Source: Flavobacterium rhamnosiphilum (GTDB lineage: Bacteria; Bacteroidota; Bacteroidia; Flavobacteriales; Flavobacteriaceae). Taken from it: 64,000 nucleotides of DNA. The stretch spans positions 1 through 64,000 of the forward strand of contig NZ_SMLG01000015.1 in the NCBI RefSeq assembly GCF_004349195.1, read 5' to 3'. The notes under the pieces are model-generated. The model did not search any database, was not told the origin of the DNA, and was given only the letters and a program-made list of their open reading frames with translations. Positions 1-8,543 of this stretch are shown here, one piece after another. How positions within the stretch are numbered: the stretch's first letter is position 1; each line of letters opens with the position of its first letter. The translations under genes and the position numbers were made by a program.

Positions 1-16
1 TGTGCTGCTTTAATAT

Positions 17-796
17 TTAGTATAATTTTAAAAGCTCAATAGTCAGTTTTTTAGCATCATTTTTATTCATCCTTGATGCATATGATTTAGCTATTTCAAT
101 AATTTTTTTATTATCAAATTCATATATGTCTTGATAAATTTTATGTGATAAAGAACTTAAAAATTCTTTAGGTTTCTCTTTTATTCTTTTATAAAATTTT
201 TCTAACTCACGATATGTTATTTCTTCTTTACTTTTAAATTCAGTTATTCTTTTAATATTATCATTTTTAATTTCAGTAGAGTGTTTTAGAGAATTGTTAA
301 CTTCTCTTAATTGGTCAACTTCTGCATATGCGTTTATAGTTTTTATGTCAATATTTTTTAAAGTTAAATATTGATTTAAATCTCTCCAATTAAATTGTTT
401 ATTAACTGATTTATCTTCATAAGAAGCGGAAATTAAGTTTTTAATGTTTATTTCTAAATGTTTGAATGAATAAATAATTTTCATTTCAAAAAGAACAAAT
501 AATTCATCTTCTATATAATGAATATCCTGTATATATTCATATTCTTGAATGTGTAAACTATGTCCTGTTTGTTGTGCTATTTCATCTAATTCCTCATATC
601 TCTTCGGGTTTTCGGATGATAAATCAATAAGTTTTTTATGCTCATCATAAAGTTTATTGATGTCAAGTTTTAAATTTTCAATCAGTTTATCTATTGGAAA
701 ATCTAAAACATTGTGCTTGTCAAAAACGAATGTATCCAATGAAATCTTATTCATTTCCCTTTTTATTTCTATATCATTTCCATAAAAATTTTCCAT
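17..796 (-). CDS. Unrecognised protein, possibly HEPN-like, paired with cyclase-fold gene
   Basis: I do not recognise this 259-residue protein. It is predicted soluble, lysine- and glutamate-rich and largely helical, with no signal peptide or membrane segment. Residues 164-172 read R-EVNNSLKH; an N-x(3)-KH signature of this kind occurs in several HEPN-type helical nuclease families, but the strict R-x(4-6)-H motif is not met (seven residues lie between R164 and H172), so the HEPN link is weak inference. Its ATG lies three bases after the stop codon of the cyclase-fold gene 800-1684, so the two are almost certainly co-transcribed and translationally coupled. Alternative: a general helical scaffold or effector partner of the cyclase. 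Confidence 0.75.
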   Translation of the reverse strand: MENFYGNDIEIKREMNKISLDTFVFDKHNVLDFPIDKLIENLKLDINKLYDEHKKLIDLSSENPKRYEELDEIAQQTGHSLHIQEYEYIQDIHYIEDELFVLFEMKIIYSFKHLEINIKNLISASYEDKSVNKQFNWRDLNQYLTLKNIDIKTINAYAEVDQLREVNNSLKHSTEIKNDNIKRITEFKSKEEITYRELEKFYKRIKEKPKEFLSSLSHKIYQDIYEFDNKKIIEIAKSYASRMNKNDAKKLTIELLKLY

Positions 797-799
797 TAA

Positions 800-1684
800 T
801 TACCTTATTTCTTGATTAATCATTTTTTCAACTTTCTTAATACTTTCATAGCTTCTAGCTTCACATACATCTTCCCAACCAAATTCGTGCTGTATTTTTA
901 ATACGCTATCTTTAGATTCTGCTATAAAATTAATAGATGCCCTTAAATGTACTAAACCTTGAGAAGATTTTGCATTCCAAGAAAATTTCGGGTCTAATCT
1001 TAATTTATTTGCAAGTTTTAATCTTTGTCGAGTTAATTTTATTTTACTTTTTTTGTCACAATTTATAATTTCATTTATATTTTCAGTCATAAATGGAGCA
1101 AAATACCATTTAAATTCATCGTAAGTTAGATAATCAAGTGGATTAATAAAAGGTTGAAAAAGAGGAAATATTCGATTGCTAAATTCTTTATCTTGCTCAA
1201 AAAGGTTATGAGGAAATTCTTGAGAAATCATAATTCTACATCCTTTTGCAATTCCTTCAAGTTTAACAGCTTCTGTGACTGCATTTCCAACTATAAATCT
1301 TCCGAGCTTGTGATTTTGATATGTTTCAAGAATTTCACCATATGACAAACCACCACGACAGAAAATCCCATTATTAATACATTCTGACATTATATTATTT
1401 GCAACAATTATAACTTCTTTTATGTTTTCTGACCAAACAAAAGCACAATCAGAAAGTTGGGATATTACAACGTTTTTGTATTTTCTGTCAATCTTGTTTA
1501 ATATCTCTCTAAATTCTGCAAGAATAGATGCCGCTAAAACCTGATTGTCATAGTTTTGATGATATTTGTCTAGCCAAATTGAAAAATCTTTATTGTCTAG
1601 ATTAACTTGATTTTGAGTTAAAGCACCAAAACCTAATATATCCACAAAGAATACAGCTCCATTAGTTCTTTTTAAAAATTTCAT
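800..1684 (-). CDS. Class III adenylate/guanylate cyclase-fold protein
   Basis: This 294-residue soluble protein has the landmarks of a class III nucleotidyl cyclase domain. FVDILGFGAL at residues 13-22 supplies the first metal-binding Asp (D15), SDCAFVW at 78-84 the second (D79), then RGGLSYGE at 110-117 and GNAVTEAVKLEG at 133-144. In the last motif the usual transition-state Asn and Arg appear as Thr and Lys, and the base-recognition Lys before the second Asp is absent, so the substrate and even catalysis are uncertain. It stands alone, without sensor or membrane domains. The downstream gene 17-796 starts three bases after its stop. Stand-alone cyclases coupled to an effector gene are the layout of Pycsar anti-phage systems; that role is inferred. 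Confidence 0.8.
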   Translation of the reverse strand: MKFLKRTNGAVFFVDILGFGALTQNQVNLDNKDFSIWLDKYHQNYDNQVLAASILAEFREILNKIDRKYKNVVISQLSDCAFVWSENIKEVIIVANNIMSECINNGIFCRGGLSYGEILETYQNHKLGRFIVGNAVTEAVKLEGIAKGCRIMISQEFPHNLFEQDKEFSNRIFPLFQPFINPLDYLTYDEFKWYFAPFMTENINEIINCDKKSKIKLTRQRLKLANKLRLDPKFSWNAKSSQGLVHLRASINFIAESKDSVLKIQHEFGWEDVCEARSYESIKKVEKMINQEIR

Positions 1685-1910
1685 TAAAGTTTGTTTTTAG
1701 TAGTATTTTGGTTAAAAGTTGCACACAACTTGTTTATACGTCTGATAGCGTCCGACTTATCCACCCTAAATTGGGTTGTTATGTCTGATAAGTATCAGTA
1801 GTTATTTATTTTCAAATATATAATAATTATCTTATAAATCATCAACAGAGCTTTTTATTTATTGGATGCTTTTTGTACTTATGGGAGTGTCGATTGAGTA
1901 CGTTTCGCGT
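1685..1910. other. Intergenic region upstream of the cyclase-fold gene
   Basis: No open reading frame of note. It presumably contains the promoter of the minus-strand cyclase-fold pair, but I cannot point to a clean TAnnTTTG match. Its right side runs into the two-hairpin repeat at 1911. Confidence 0.5.
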
Positions 1911-2047
1911 GAAGGATGGCAGTGGAGCTCTTTATTGTTTTATCCCGAAGGGTAAAACAATAAAAGCGGGAACAAACAGCCTGACCTTGTTGCGGGACTA
2001 ATCAAAGTGATTTATAAAATAGTGCTGCAACAAGGACACGCCCAAAA
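1911..2047 (+). repeat. Two-hairpin dispersed repeat, copy 1
   Basis: The order is: GGATGGCAGTGGA near the left end; an A/T-rich hairpin with arms 1931-1946 and 1950-1964; AGCCTGACC at 1978-1986; a second hairpin with arms CCTTGTTGC (1985-1993) and GCAACAAGG (2027-2035); then GGACACGCCCAAA. The same order of conserved blocks, with different but still self-complementary stem sequences, is found at 56928-57053. Covarying stems with constant linkers suggest a structured dispersed element rather than chance. It lies beyond the terminator of cysM. Confidence 0.7.
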
Positions 2048-2063
2048 ATAATTAAATGCCATA

Positions 2064-2093
2064 AAAAAACCGACTTACTTTCACAAATCGGTT
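2064..2093 (-). terminator. Terminator of cysE-cysM
   Basis: On the minus strand a hairpin with arms AACCGA and TCGGTT (2088-2093 and 2068-2073) is followed by a run of seven T, 24 bases after the cysM stop codon. Confidence 0.7.
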
Positions 2094-2116
2094 CGTATTT
2101 TAAAGGGGATTTTCGT

Positions 2117-3034
2117 TTATACAAATAAGCCTTCGATGCTTAAATAATGTTCGCCGGTGTCGTAACAAAAAGTCAGGACTTTGGCGTTTTCAGGGATTTC
2201 GGGTAGTTTTTTGGCCACTGCTGCCAGCGAAGCTCCAGAGGATATCCCTACGAACATGCCTTCTTCTTTTGCGGCTCTTTGGGCATAGACAAATGCTTCG
2301 TCTTTGCTCACTTGGATGGTTCCGTCCAGCAAATCAGTATGCAGGTTTATGGGGATAAATCCGGCGCCAATTCCTTGAATAGGGTGAGGAGCAGGTGCGC
2401 CACCGCTGATAACGGGCGATGCTTCGGGCTCTACTGCGTATACTTTTAAGTTTGGGAAATGTTGTTTCAATAGGGTTGCACAACCTGTAATATGACCGCC
2501 GGTTCCTACGCCGGTAATTAAATAATCCAAACCATCAGGAAATGCTTTTATGATTTCCTGAGCGGTGGTTTTTTTATGAATTTCGATATTGGCGGGATTC
2601 TCAAATTGAAGCGGTGACCAGGCATTAGGCATTTCGGTTACTAATTCCTGTGCTTTTTCCAGCGCGCCTTTCATCCCTTTTTCACGGGGAGTCAAGACAA
2701 ATTCGGCACCATAAAGGCTCATGAGTCGGCGCCTTTCTATGGACATGGATTCTGGCATGACCAGCACTAATTTATAACCTTTTACAGCGGCAACCATCGC
2801 GAGTCCAATGCCCGTATTTCCGGAGGTAGCTTCAATAATGGTACCGCCTTCTCTTAACAATCCTTTTTCTTCGGCATCTTCGATCATGGCAAGAGCAATT
2901 CTGTCCTTGATGCTGGCTCCGGGATTTGCACGTTCCAGTTTAATCCAGACATTGTGGTTTGGCCCAAATAAACGGTTGATTTTTACGTGCGGTGTGTTCC
3001 CTATTGTTTCTAGTATGTTGTTGTATTTTGTCAT
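2117..3034 (-). CDS. cysM: Cysteine synthase (O-acetylserine sulfhydrylase, CysK/CysM family)
   Basis: It makes L-cysteine from O-acetylserine and sulfide with pyridoxal phosphate. The 305 residues are full length for the family. K43 in ASIKDR is the expected Schiff-base lysine, SGNTG at 71-75 binds the substrate carboxylate and cofactor, GVGTGG near 176 binds the cofactor phosphate, and GISSGAS lies near 264. The start codon is three bases after the stop of the serine acetyltransferase gene 3038-3874, so both steps of cysteine synthesis form one operon. CysK and CysM cannot be separated safely by eye; the length and the neighbour make a cysteine synthase certain, the symbol less so. Confidence 0.93.
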   Translation of the reverse strand: MTKYNNILETIGNTPHVKINRLFGPNHNVWIKLERANPGASIKDRIALAMIEDAEEKGLLREGGTIIEATSGNTGIGLAMVAAVKGYKLVLVMPESMSIERRRLMSLYGAEFVLTPREKGMKGALEKAQELVTEMPNAWSPLQFENPANIEIHKKTTAQEIIKAFPDGLDYLITGVGTGGHITGCATLLKQHFPNLKVYAVEPEASPVISGGAPAPHPIQGIGAGFIPINLHTDLLDGTIQVSKDEAFVYAQRAAKEEGMFVGISSGASLAAVAKKLPEIPENAKVLTFCYDTGEHYLSIEGLFV

Positions 3035-3037
3035 AAT

Positions 3038-3874
3038 TTAGATGGAGAAAAAATTAATATCTTTTATTTCCTGCTGATTCAAAACGGTGTTTTTTGTGGA
3101 TTGCATCACAAATGAATACGGATTCACACTCTTGGTTATAAACGTATTTCCGCCTATAATACTGTGGTTTCCTATGATTGTGCTACCGCCCAAAATGGTG
3201 GCATTGGCATAAATAATAACATGGTCTTCTACAGTAGGATGGCGTTTTTTTTCCTGCATGTTTTTTTCCACTTGCAACGCTCCTAAAGTGACTCCTTGAT
3301 AAATACTCACGTGTTTTCCTATGGTTGTGGTTTCACCAATGACAATTCCGGTGCCATGATCAATGATAAAAGGAACGTCAATTGTAGCACTTGGGTGAAT
3401 GTCAATTCCGGTTTTACTGTGTGCATATTCGGTAAGAATTCGCGGAAGCAGACATGTGGTACGGGAAGCAATAGCGTTGGCAATACGATAGACTTCTATG
3501 GCAAAAAAACCGGGATAGGAATTGATGATTTCCTGAATGCAATCGGCAGCAGGATCCGTATCTAATATGGCTTGTGCATCTTTTTGCATCGAAGTGTACA
3601 AATCCGGAAGCGCGGTGTAAAAAGATTCGGCGTCATCCAGAATTTCATTGGCCGTTTTATCTTTTACAATCTCCGAAAGAATGGCAATAAAGTTGGCTTT
3701 GTTTTGGTCCAAAAGCAATTCGATTTGTATGGTTTCCAAAGCTTTCTCGGGAAATAATATTCTGAATAAATCATCAATCCAATTGATGATTTTGGAAGAA
3801 TCGATGGCTCTTACCCAATTTTTATTTTGGTTTTCGTGTAGTGTGTTCGAAAAACGGATGGTTTCAGTATTCAT
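3038..3874 (-). CDS. cysE: Serine O-acetyltransferase
   Basis: It acetylates L-serine with acetyl-CoA, the first step of cysteine synthesis. The N-terminal half (about residues 1-160) is helical. From about 166 (IHPSATI, then HGTGIVIGETTTIG) the sequence follows the left-handed beta-helix hexapeptide pattern typical of serine acetyltransferases, with the His of DHGTG as the catalytic residue in the family. The 278 residues match the EpsC-like form common in Bacteroidota. It is the first gene of the cysE-cysM pair, and a strong promoter match lies 48 bases before its ATG. Confidence 0.93.
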   Translation of the reverse strand: MNTETIRFSNTLHENQNKNWVRAIDSSKIINWIDDLFRILFPEKALETIQIELLLDQNKANFIAILSEIVKDKTANEILDDAESFYTALPDLYTSMQKDAQAILDTDPAADCIQEIINSYPGFFAIEVYRIANAIASRTTCLLPRILTEYAHSKTGIDIHPSATIDVPFIIDHGTGIVIGETTTIGKHVSIYQGVTLGALQVEKNMQEKKRHPTVEDHVIIYANATILGGSTIIGNHSIIGGNTFITKSVNPYSFVMQSTKNTVLNQQEIKDINFFSI

Positions 3875-3922
3875 TTATGGTATAATAAAATCGAAATGGC
3901 GTTAGTAAAAAGGCTTGAAATA

Positions 3923-3953
3923 CAAATATAGAGTACAATACGATAGGTTCAAA
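3923..3953 (-). promoter_or_regulatory. Bacteroidota-type promoter of cysE-cysM
   Basis: On the minus strand TTTG (3950-3953), a 19-base spacer and TATATTTG (3923-3930) match the TTTG / TAnnTTTG consensus of the Bacteroidota primary sigma factor exactly. It sits about 50 bases before the cysE start. Confidence 0.75.
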
Positions 3954-4030
3954 ACCTTGATTAGTAAATAAATGTTAATATGCTAAATTCCCACAAAATG
4001 GATGCTTTGTGTTGCAAATGATGTTATGAA

Positions 4031-4062
4031 AAAATCCGATTGACTTTCGCCAATCGGATTTT
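4031..4062 (-). terminator. Terminator of lpdA
   Basis: Perfect 12-bp stem, AAAATCCGATTG pairing with its complement at 4051-4062, with an 8-base loop and flanking A/T runs, 29 bases after the lpdA stop. Confidence 0.85.
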
Positions 4063-4090
4063 ATATTCGTTTTTCGAAACGCGTTTATAT

Positions 4091-5479
4091 TTACAAATGT
4101 ATTACCTCACCATACGCATCAGCAACCGCTTCCATAACAGCTTCGCTCATCGTTGGGTGTGGGTGAATTGATTTTAGGATTTCGTGTCCAGTAGTTTCCA
4201 GTTTACGCGCCACAACTGCCTCAGCAATCATATCGGTAACTCCGGCTCCAATCATGTGACATCCTAACCATTCTCCGTATTTAGCATCAAAAATTACTTT
4301 TACAAAACCATCCGGTGTTCCGGCAGCTTTCGCTTTTCCTGAAGCTGAGAAAGGGAATTTACCAATTTTCAATTCGTATCCTTTTTCTTTAGCTTGTTTT
4401 TCAGTCAAACCTACAGAAGCAATTTCTGGAGTTGCATAGGTACAACCCGGTACGTTTCCGTAATCGATAGGTTCTACGTGTAATCCTGCAATTTTCTCCA
4501 CACAATTGATTCCTTCAGCAGAAGCTACGTGCGCTAGTGCTTGTCCTGGCGTAACATCACCAATAGCATAATAACCCGGAATGTTGGTTTGGTTGTATGC
4601 ATTTACTAAAATTTTATCTTTGTCAGTAGCGATTCCTACTTCTTCTAATCCTATGTTTTCAATGTTGGTTTTGATTCCAACAGCCGAAAGTAAAATCTCC
4701 GCTTCCAAAACTTCTTCTCCTTTTGCTGTTTTCACAAATGCTTTAACACCTGCTCCGGTAGTATCAATTCTCTCAACAGATGAGTTCGTCATGATTTTGA
4801 TACCTGCTTTTTTCAAAGAACGTTCCATTTGTTTCGAAATGTCTTCGTCTTCAACAGGAACTACGTTTGGCATGAATTCTACAATGGTAACTTCAGTTCC
4901 CATTGAGTTGTAGAAGTGTGCAAATTCAACTCCAATCGCTCCAGAACCAACAATAATCATTGATTTTGGTTGTGTTGGTAATGTCATTGCTTGTCTGTAA
5001 CCAATTACTTTTATACCATCTTGAGGCAAGTTTGGCAATTCACGAGAACGTGCTCCAGTAGCAACAATGATATGATCCGCACTGTATTCAGTAACTTTAT
5101 TGGCTGCATCAGTAACATCAACTTTTTTTCCTGGTTTTAATTTTCCAAAACCATCAATCACGTCGATTTTATTTTTTTTCATCAAGAATTGAACACCTTT
5201 GCTCATTCCATCAGCAACACTACGACTGCGTTGTACAACAGCAGGGAAGTCTTTATCAAATGATGAAACAGTCAATCCATAATCAGAAGCGTGTTTTAGA
5301 TAATCAAAAACTTGAGCCGATTTCAATAAGGCTTTCGTTGGGATACAACCCCAGTTCAAGCATACACCGCCTAAGTTTTCTTTTTCTATTACGGCTACTT
5401 TAAAGCCTAATTGTGATGCTCTAATAGCTGTAACATAACCACCTGGACCACTTCCTAAAACTATAATATCGTATTTCAT
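4091..5479 (-). CDS. lpdA: Dihydrolipoyl dehydrogenase (E3)
   Basis: FAD-dependent E3 subunit that reoxidises dihydrolipoamide of 2-oxoacid dehydrogenase complexes with NAD+. GSGPGG at residues 9-14 binds FAD; the redox-active disulfide is C40 and C45 in GGVCLNWGCIPTK; GSGAIG near 178 is the NAD-binding Rossmann motif; HPHPTMSE at 439-446 gives the catalytic His-Glu pair (H441, E446). The 462 residues are full length. It is a single-gene unit with its own perfect terminator; other subunits of the complexes are not in this window. Confidence 0.97.
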   Translation of the reverse strand: MKYDIIVLGSGPGGYVTAIRASQLGFKVAVIEKENLGGVCLNWGCIPTKALLKSAQVFDYLKHASDYGLTVSSFDKDFPAVVQRSRSVADGMSKGVQFLMKKNKIDVIDGFGKLKPGKKVDVTDAANKVTEYSADHIIVATGARSRELPNLPQDGIKVIGYRQAMTLPTQPKSMIIVGSGAIGVEFAHFYNSMGTEVTIVEFMPNVVPVEDEDISKQMERSLKKAGIKIMTNSSVERIDTTGAGVKAFVKTAKGEEVLEAEILLSAVGIKTNIENIGLEEVGIATDKDKILVNAYNQTNIPGYYAIGDVTPGQALAHVASAEGINCVEKIAGLHVEPIDYGNVPGCTYATPEIASVGLTEKQAKEKGYELKIGKFPFSASGKAKAAGTPDGFVKVIFDAKYGEWLGCHMIGAGVTDMIAEAVVARKLETTGHEILKSIHPHPTMSEAVMEAVADAYGEVIHL

Positions 5480-5729
5480 TTTTTTAGTATTTATTTTTTA
5501 ATTGTAAAATGAAATTTGCAAAAGCACATTTCATTTTGTGTGTTTTTCTTATTTAATTGATTGGGCGAATTTAAGGATTTATTCTGTTTTGAGAAAGTTT
5601 CAAAGTAATAAAGTGGCAAACTAACAAATTTTCAGAAAAACACCTTTGTTTTAAACAAACTGCAGCAGTGTAAATCCATATCTGTTAATTTTTTAGTCTT
5701 CGTCCCTTTAATGCCTCGCAGCAAAAAAA

Positions 5730-7484
5730 CTAATTTGCCACCGAAAATTGGGAATCATACAAGTTCTTATAATAGCCACTTTCGCGGTTGATTAATTCCT
5801 GATGCGTTCCTTGTTCTACGATCAGTCCTTTATCCATCACCACAATTTTATCAGCATTGACAATCGTTGCCAAGCGATGCGCAATCACAATGGAGGTTCT
5901 GCCTTTGGTAATCGTTTCCGTAGCACGTTGAATTAATTCTTCGGAATACGTATCTATCGAAGACGTGGCTTCATCCAAAATCAAAATACTGGGATTACTC
6001 ACATATGCTCTCAAGAAAGCAATCAGTTGACGCTGACCGGAAGAGAGCATAACCCCGCGTTCCTTCACATCAAAATCATAATTATCCGGTAAACTCATGA
6101 TGAATTCATGAACGCCAATTTTTTTGGCTGCAGCCAAAACCTGTTCGCGACTTATTTCGGGACTATTCAAGGTGATATTATTGAAAATAGTATCGGCAAA
6201 AAGGAAAACATCCTGCAATACAACCGCAATTTGTTTTCGTAAGGAACCCAATGTGTAATTCTCAATATTGTGATTGTCAATATAAATAGAACCGCTGTTG
6301 ATTTCGTAAAAACGATTCAGTAAGTTGATTATCGTAGATTTTCCGGCACCTGTAGAGCCTACAATAGCAATTGTTTGACCGGCATTAACCTCCAAATCAA
6401 TTCCTTTTATCACTTCTTCATCCGGAATGTACCCAAAACGGACGTTTTTAAATTCGATGTCTCCCTTAAAGATTGGCGCTTCGATAATTCCGGTATCCTG
6501 AATTTGATCTTCGGTATCCAAGATGTCAAAAACACGGTTCGCCGCAATCATTCCCAGTTGCATCTCATTGAATTTATCCGCAATTTGACGCAACGGATTG
6601 AATAACATCCCGATGAACATCGTGTACGAAAATAAATCTCCAAAAGTGGTGAAGTTATCTCCGTTTAATATTTTGATTCCGCCATACAATACAATAAAAC
6701 CAAGCGTTAAAGATGAAATAATATCGGCAATAGGGAAGAAGATGGAGTTATAAAGAATGGTTTTTATCCAGGCTTTTTTGTGTTTGTCATTGATGTTTTT
6801 GAATTTTTCGTATTCAATTTCTTCCCGATTAAAGAGCTGAACAATCTTCATTCCCGTTACACGTTCCTGCACAAAGGAATTCATGTTGGCAATTTGGGTA
6901 CGCACTTCCTCAAAAGCGACTTGCATTTTCTTCTGGAAAATTCTTGTGAAATAAACTAAAATTGGCATTGCCACAATCACAATCCAAGTCAGTTTCCAGT
7001 TCATGTAGAACATAAAAGCCAGTACCACAACCATTTTCATCAAGTCACTGATAATCATGAACAATCCCTGACTAAAAATTCGGGCAATCGATTCAATATC
7101 CGAAACTGAGCGTGTCACGAGCTGTCCCACAGGAACGTGATCAAAATATTTCATTCGGAAACTTAGAATATGGCGAAATAATTTTGTTCGAATGTCTTTT
7201 ACAATATCCTGACCGAGCCAGTTCGCCCAATACACAAAGTAAAATTGCGAGAATACCTCCAGTAAAAGTACAATTCCCATCAGGATTACATACAATAATA
7301 ATCCCTGTTGGTCTTGGGTTGCGATGTATCCATCAACGGTTTGTTTCAATAAATACGGACGTAATGCCGCAAAAATCGATAGCGAAACGGCAAAAATAAT
7401 CACACCGTTAAAACGCCATTGGTAGGGTTTGGTGAATTTTAATATTCGTTTGAATAATCGGGTATCAAATGCTTTTGCTTTCAA
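5730..7484 (-). CDS. ABC exporter, fused permease and ATPase (ABCB/MsbA type)
   Basis: This half-transporter has six predicted membrane segments in residues 1 to about 320 and an ATPase domain after that. The Walker A motif GSTGAGKST is at 376-384, the signature SSGQR near 482, Walker B ILILDE near 500-505 and the H-loop His near 536. The signature starts SSGQ rather than the canonical LSGGQ with a second glycine, a common variant in exporters. It lies downstream of truA with a 77-base gap and is probably co-transcribed. The substrate (lipid, drug or peptide) cannot be told from the sequence. Confidence 0.93.
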   Translation of the reverse strand: MKAKAFDTRLFKRILKFTKPYQWRFNGVIIFAVSLSIFAALRPYLLKQTVDGYIATQDQQGLLLYVILMGIVLLLEVFSQFYFVYWANWLGQDIVKDIRTKLFRHILSFRMKYFDHVPVGQLVTRSVSDIESIARIFSQGLFMIISDLMKMVVVLAFMFYMNWKLTWIVIVAMPILVYFTRIFQKKMQVAFEEVRTQIANMNSFVQERVTGMKIVQLFNREEIEYEKFKNINDKHKKAWIKTILYNSIFFPIADIISSLTLGFIVLYGGIKILNGDNFTTFGDLFSYTMFIGMLFNPLRQIADKFNEMQLGMIAANRVFDILDTEDQIQDTGIIEAPIFKGDIEFKNVRFGYIPDEEVIKGIDLEVNAGQTIAIVGSTGAGKSTIINLLNRFYEINSGSIYIDNHNIENYTLGSLRKQIAVVLQDVFLFADTIFNNITLNSPEISREQVLAAAKKIGVHEFIMSLPDNYDFDVKERGVMLSSGQRQLIAFLRAYVSNPSILILDEATSSIDTYSEELIQRATETITKGRTSIVIAHRLATIVNADKIVVMDKGLIVEQGTHQELINRESGYYKNLYDSQFSVAN

Positions 7485-7561
7485 AATTTGAGTTTTGAGT
7501 TATGGGTTAGAAGTTAGAGGTTTATCCTGAAATCTGCTGTCTAAAATCTATTCTCTATTTT

Positions 7562-8299
7562 CTAGAATCTAAAATTGTACTCTATTTTGGTTAAATACAA
7601 ACCATGCGCCGGAACCGAAAAACCAGCTTTATCTCGGTTTTTACTTTCTATGATGGCCGTAAAATCAGCCAGTGTAATCTTGTGTAATCCTATGTTTACC
7701 AATGTTCCCACAATGGCACGAACCATATTTCGTAAGAAACGATTGGCCGAAATGGTGAAAGTTAAGTTGCCGTTTTCTTGTTTCCAATTGGCTTCAAAAA
7801 TAGTACAATCAAAAGTATTTACATCTGTATTTACTTTTGAAAAACATTGAAAATCAGTGTGATTGAATAGTATTTTTGCTGCTTCATTCATCAAATCGAT
7901 ATCTAACTTTTGATGGAAATACCAACTTTGTTCTTGCGAAAAAACATCTTTAAACGTATTGATATGGTATTCGTAGGTTCTTTTAGTAGCATCAAAACGA
8001 GTATGCGCTTCATCATGAACCGGAATAATAGCATAAATCACAATGTCTTTGGGCAAGTAGGAGTTGAGTTTGTGTACTAAACTTGGAATGTCAAATGCTG
8101 TTTCAAAATCAAAATGAGCATACATTTCTTTGGCATGAACACCGGTATCCGTTCTTCCGGCTCCCATAAGATTGATGGTTGTATTCAATAGCACCGAAAA
8201 CGCTTTGTTCATCGTTTCCTGAACGGAGGCAGCATTGGGTTGGTATTGCCAGCCGTGATAATGGGTTCCGTTGTATGCTAATTTTATGAAATATCTCAA
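7562..8299 (-). CDS. truA: tRNA pseudouridine(38-40) synthase TruA
   Basis: It isomerises uridines 38-40 in the anticodon arm of many tRNAs. The signature GAGRTDTGVHA is at residues 46-56 with catalytic Asp51. FLRNMVRAIVGTL near residue 188 is the second conserved TruA block. The 245 residues are full length. A -7 match TATCTTTG lies on the minus strand at 8319-8326, about 20 bases before the ATG. The ABC exporter gene follows on the same strand. Confidence 0.96.
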   Translation of the reverse strand: MRYFIKLAYNGTHYHGWQYQPNAASVQETMNKAFSVLLNTTINLMGAGRTDTGVHAKEMYAHFDFETAFDIPSLVHKLNSYLPKDIVIYAIIPVHDEAHTRFDATKRTYEYHINTFKDVFSQEQSWYFHQKLDIDLMNEAAKILFNHTDFQCFSKVNTDVNTFDCTIFEANWKQENGNLTFTISANRFLRNMVRAIVGTLVNIGLHKITLADFTAIIESKNRDKAGFSVPAHGLYLTKIEYNFRF

Positions 8300-8318
8300 T
8301 TGAATTTTTTTGAAGTCA

Positions 8319-8326
8319 CAAAGATA
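8319..8326 (-). promoter_or_regulatory. Probable -7 element of truA
   Basis: TATCTTTG on the minus strand matches TAnnTTTG exactly and ends 20 bases before the truA start. I see no good -33 TTTG at the right distance. Confidence 0.5.
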
Positions 8327-8337
8327 CTTATTAATTT

Positions 8338-8533
8338 TTTTGCCACGAAGTCGCTAAGGCGCAAAGTTTGTTAAGTTTCAGTTTGATTTTTTATTTGGAA
8401 TTCGAATGTTTATTTTTACCACAAAATCGTAGCCCTGATTGAAATGGAAATCCTTTTTATTTTTCCTTTAAAAATAAAAAGATTGAAAAGAAAAGCAGGA
8501 AATAGCTCCAGATTGCTTCGTACCTCGCAATGA
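8338..8533. repeat. Fragments of two dispersed intergenic repeats
   Basis: 8341-8366 reads GCCACGAAGTCGCTAAGGCG followed by CAAAG, and 8511-8533 reads GATTGCTTCGTACCTCGCAA followed by TGA, with ATTGC and GCAAT able to pair. Both are richer in G+C than their surroundings. From memory both resemble short dispersed repeats of Bacteroidota genomes; no second copy is in this window. Confidence 0.4.
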
Positions 8534-8543
8534 TACTATAAAT

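Noticed and set aside
17..796. Firm assignment as HEPN ribonuclease.
   Set aside because: The R-x(4-6)-H motif is not met; only a weak N-x(3)-KH resemblance.
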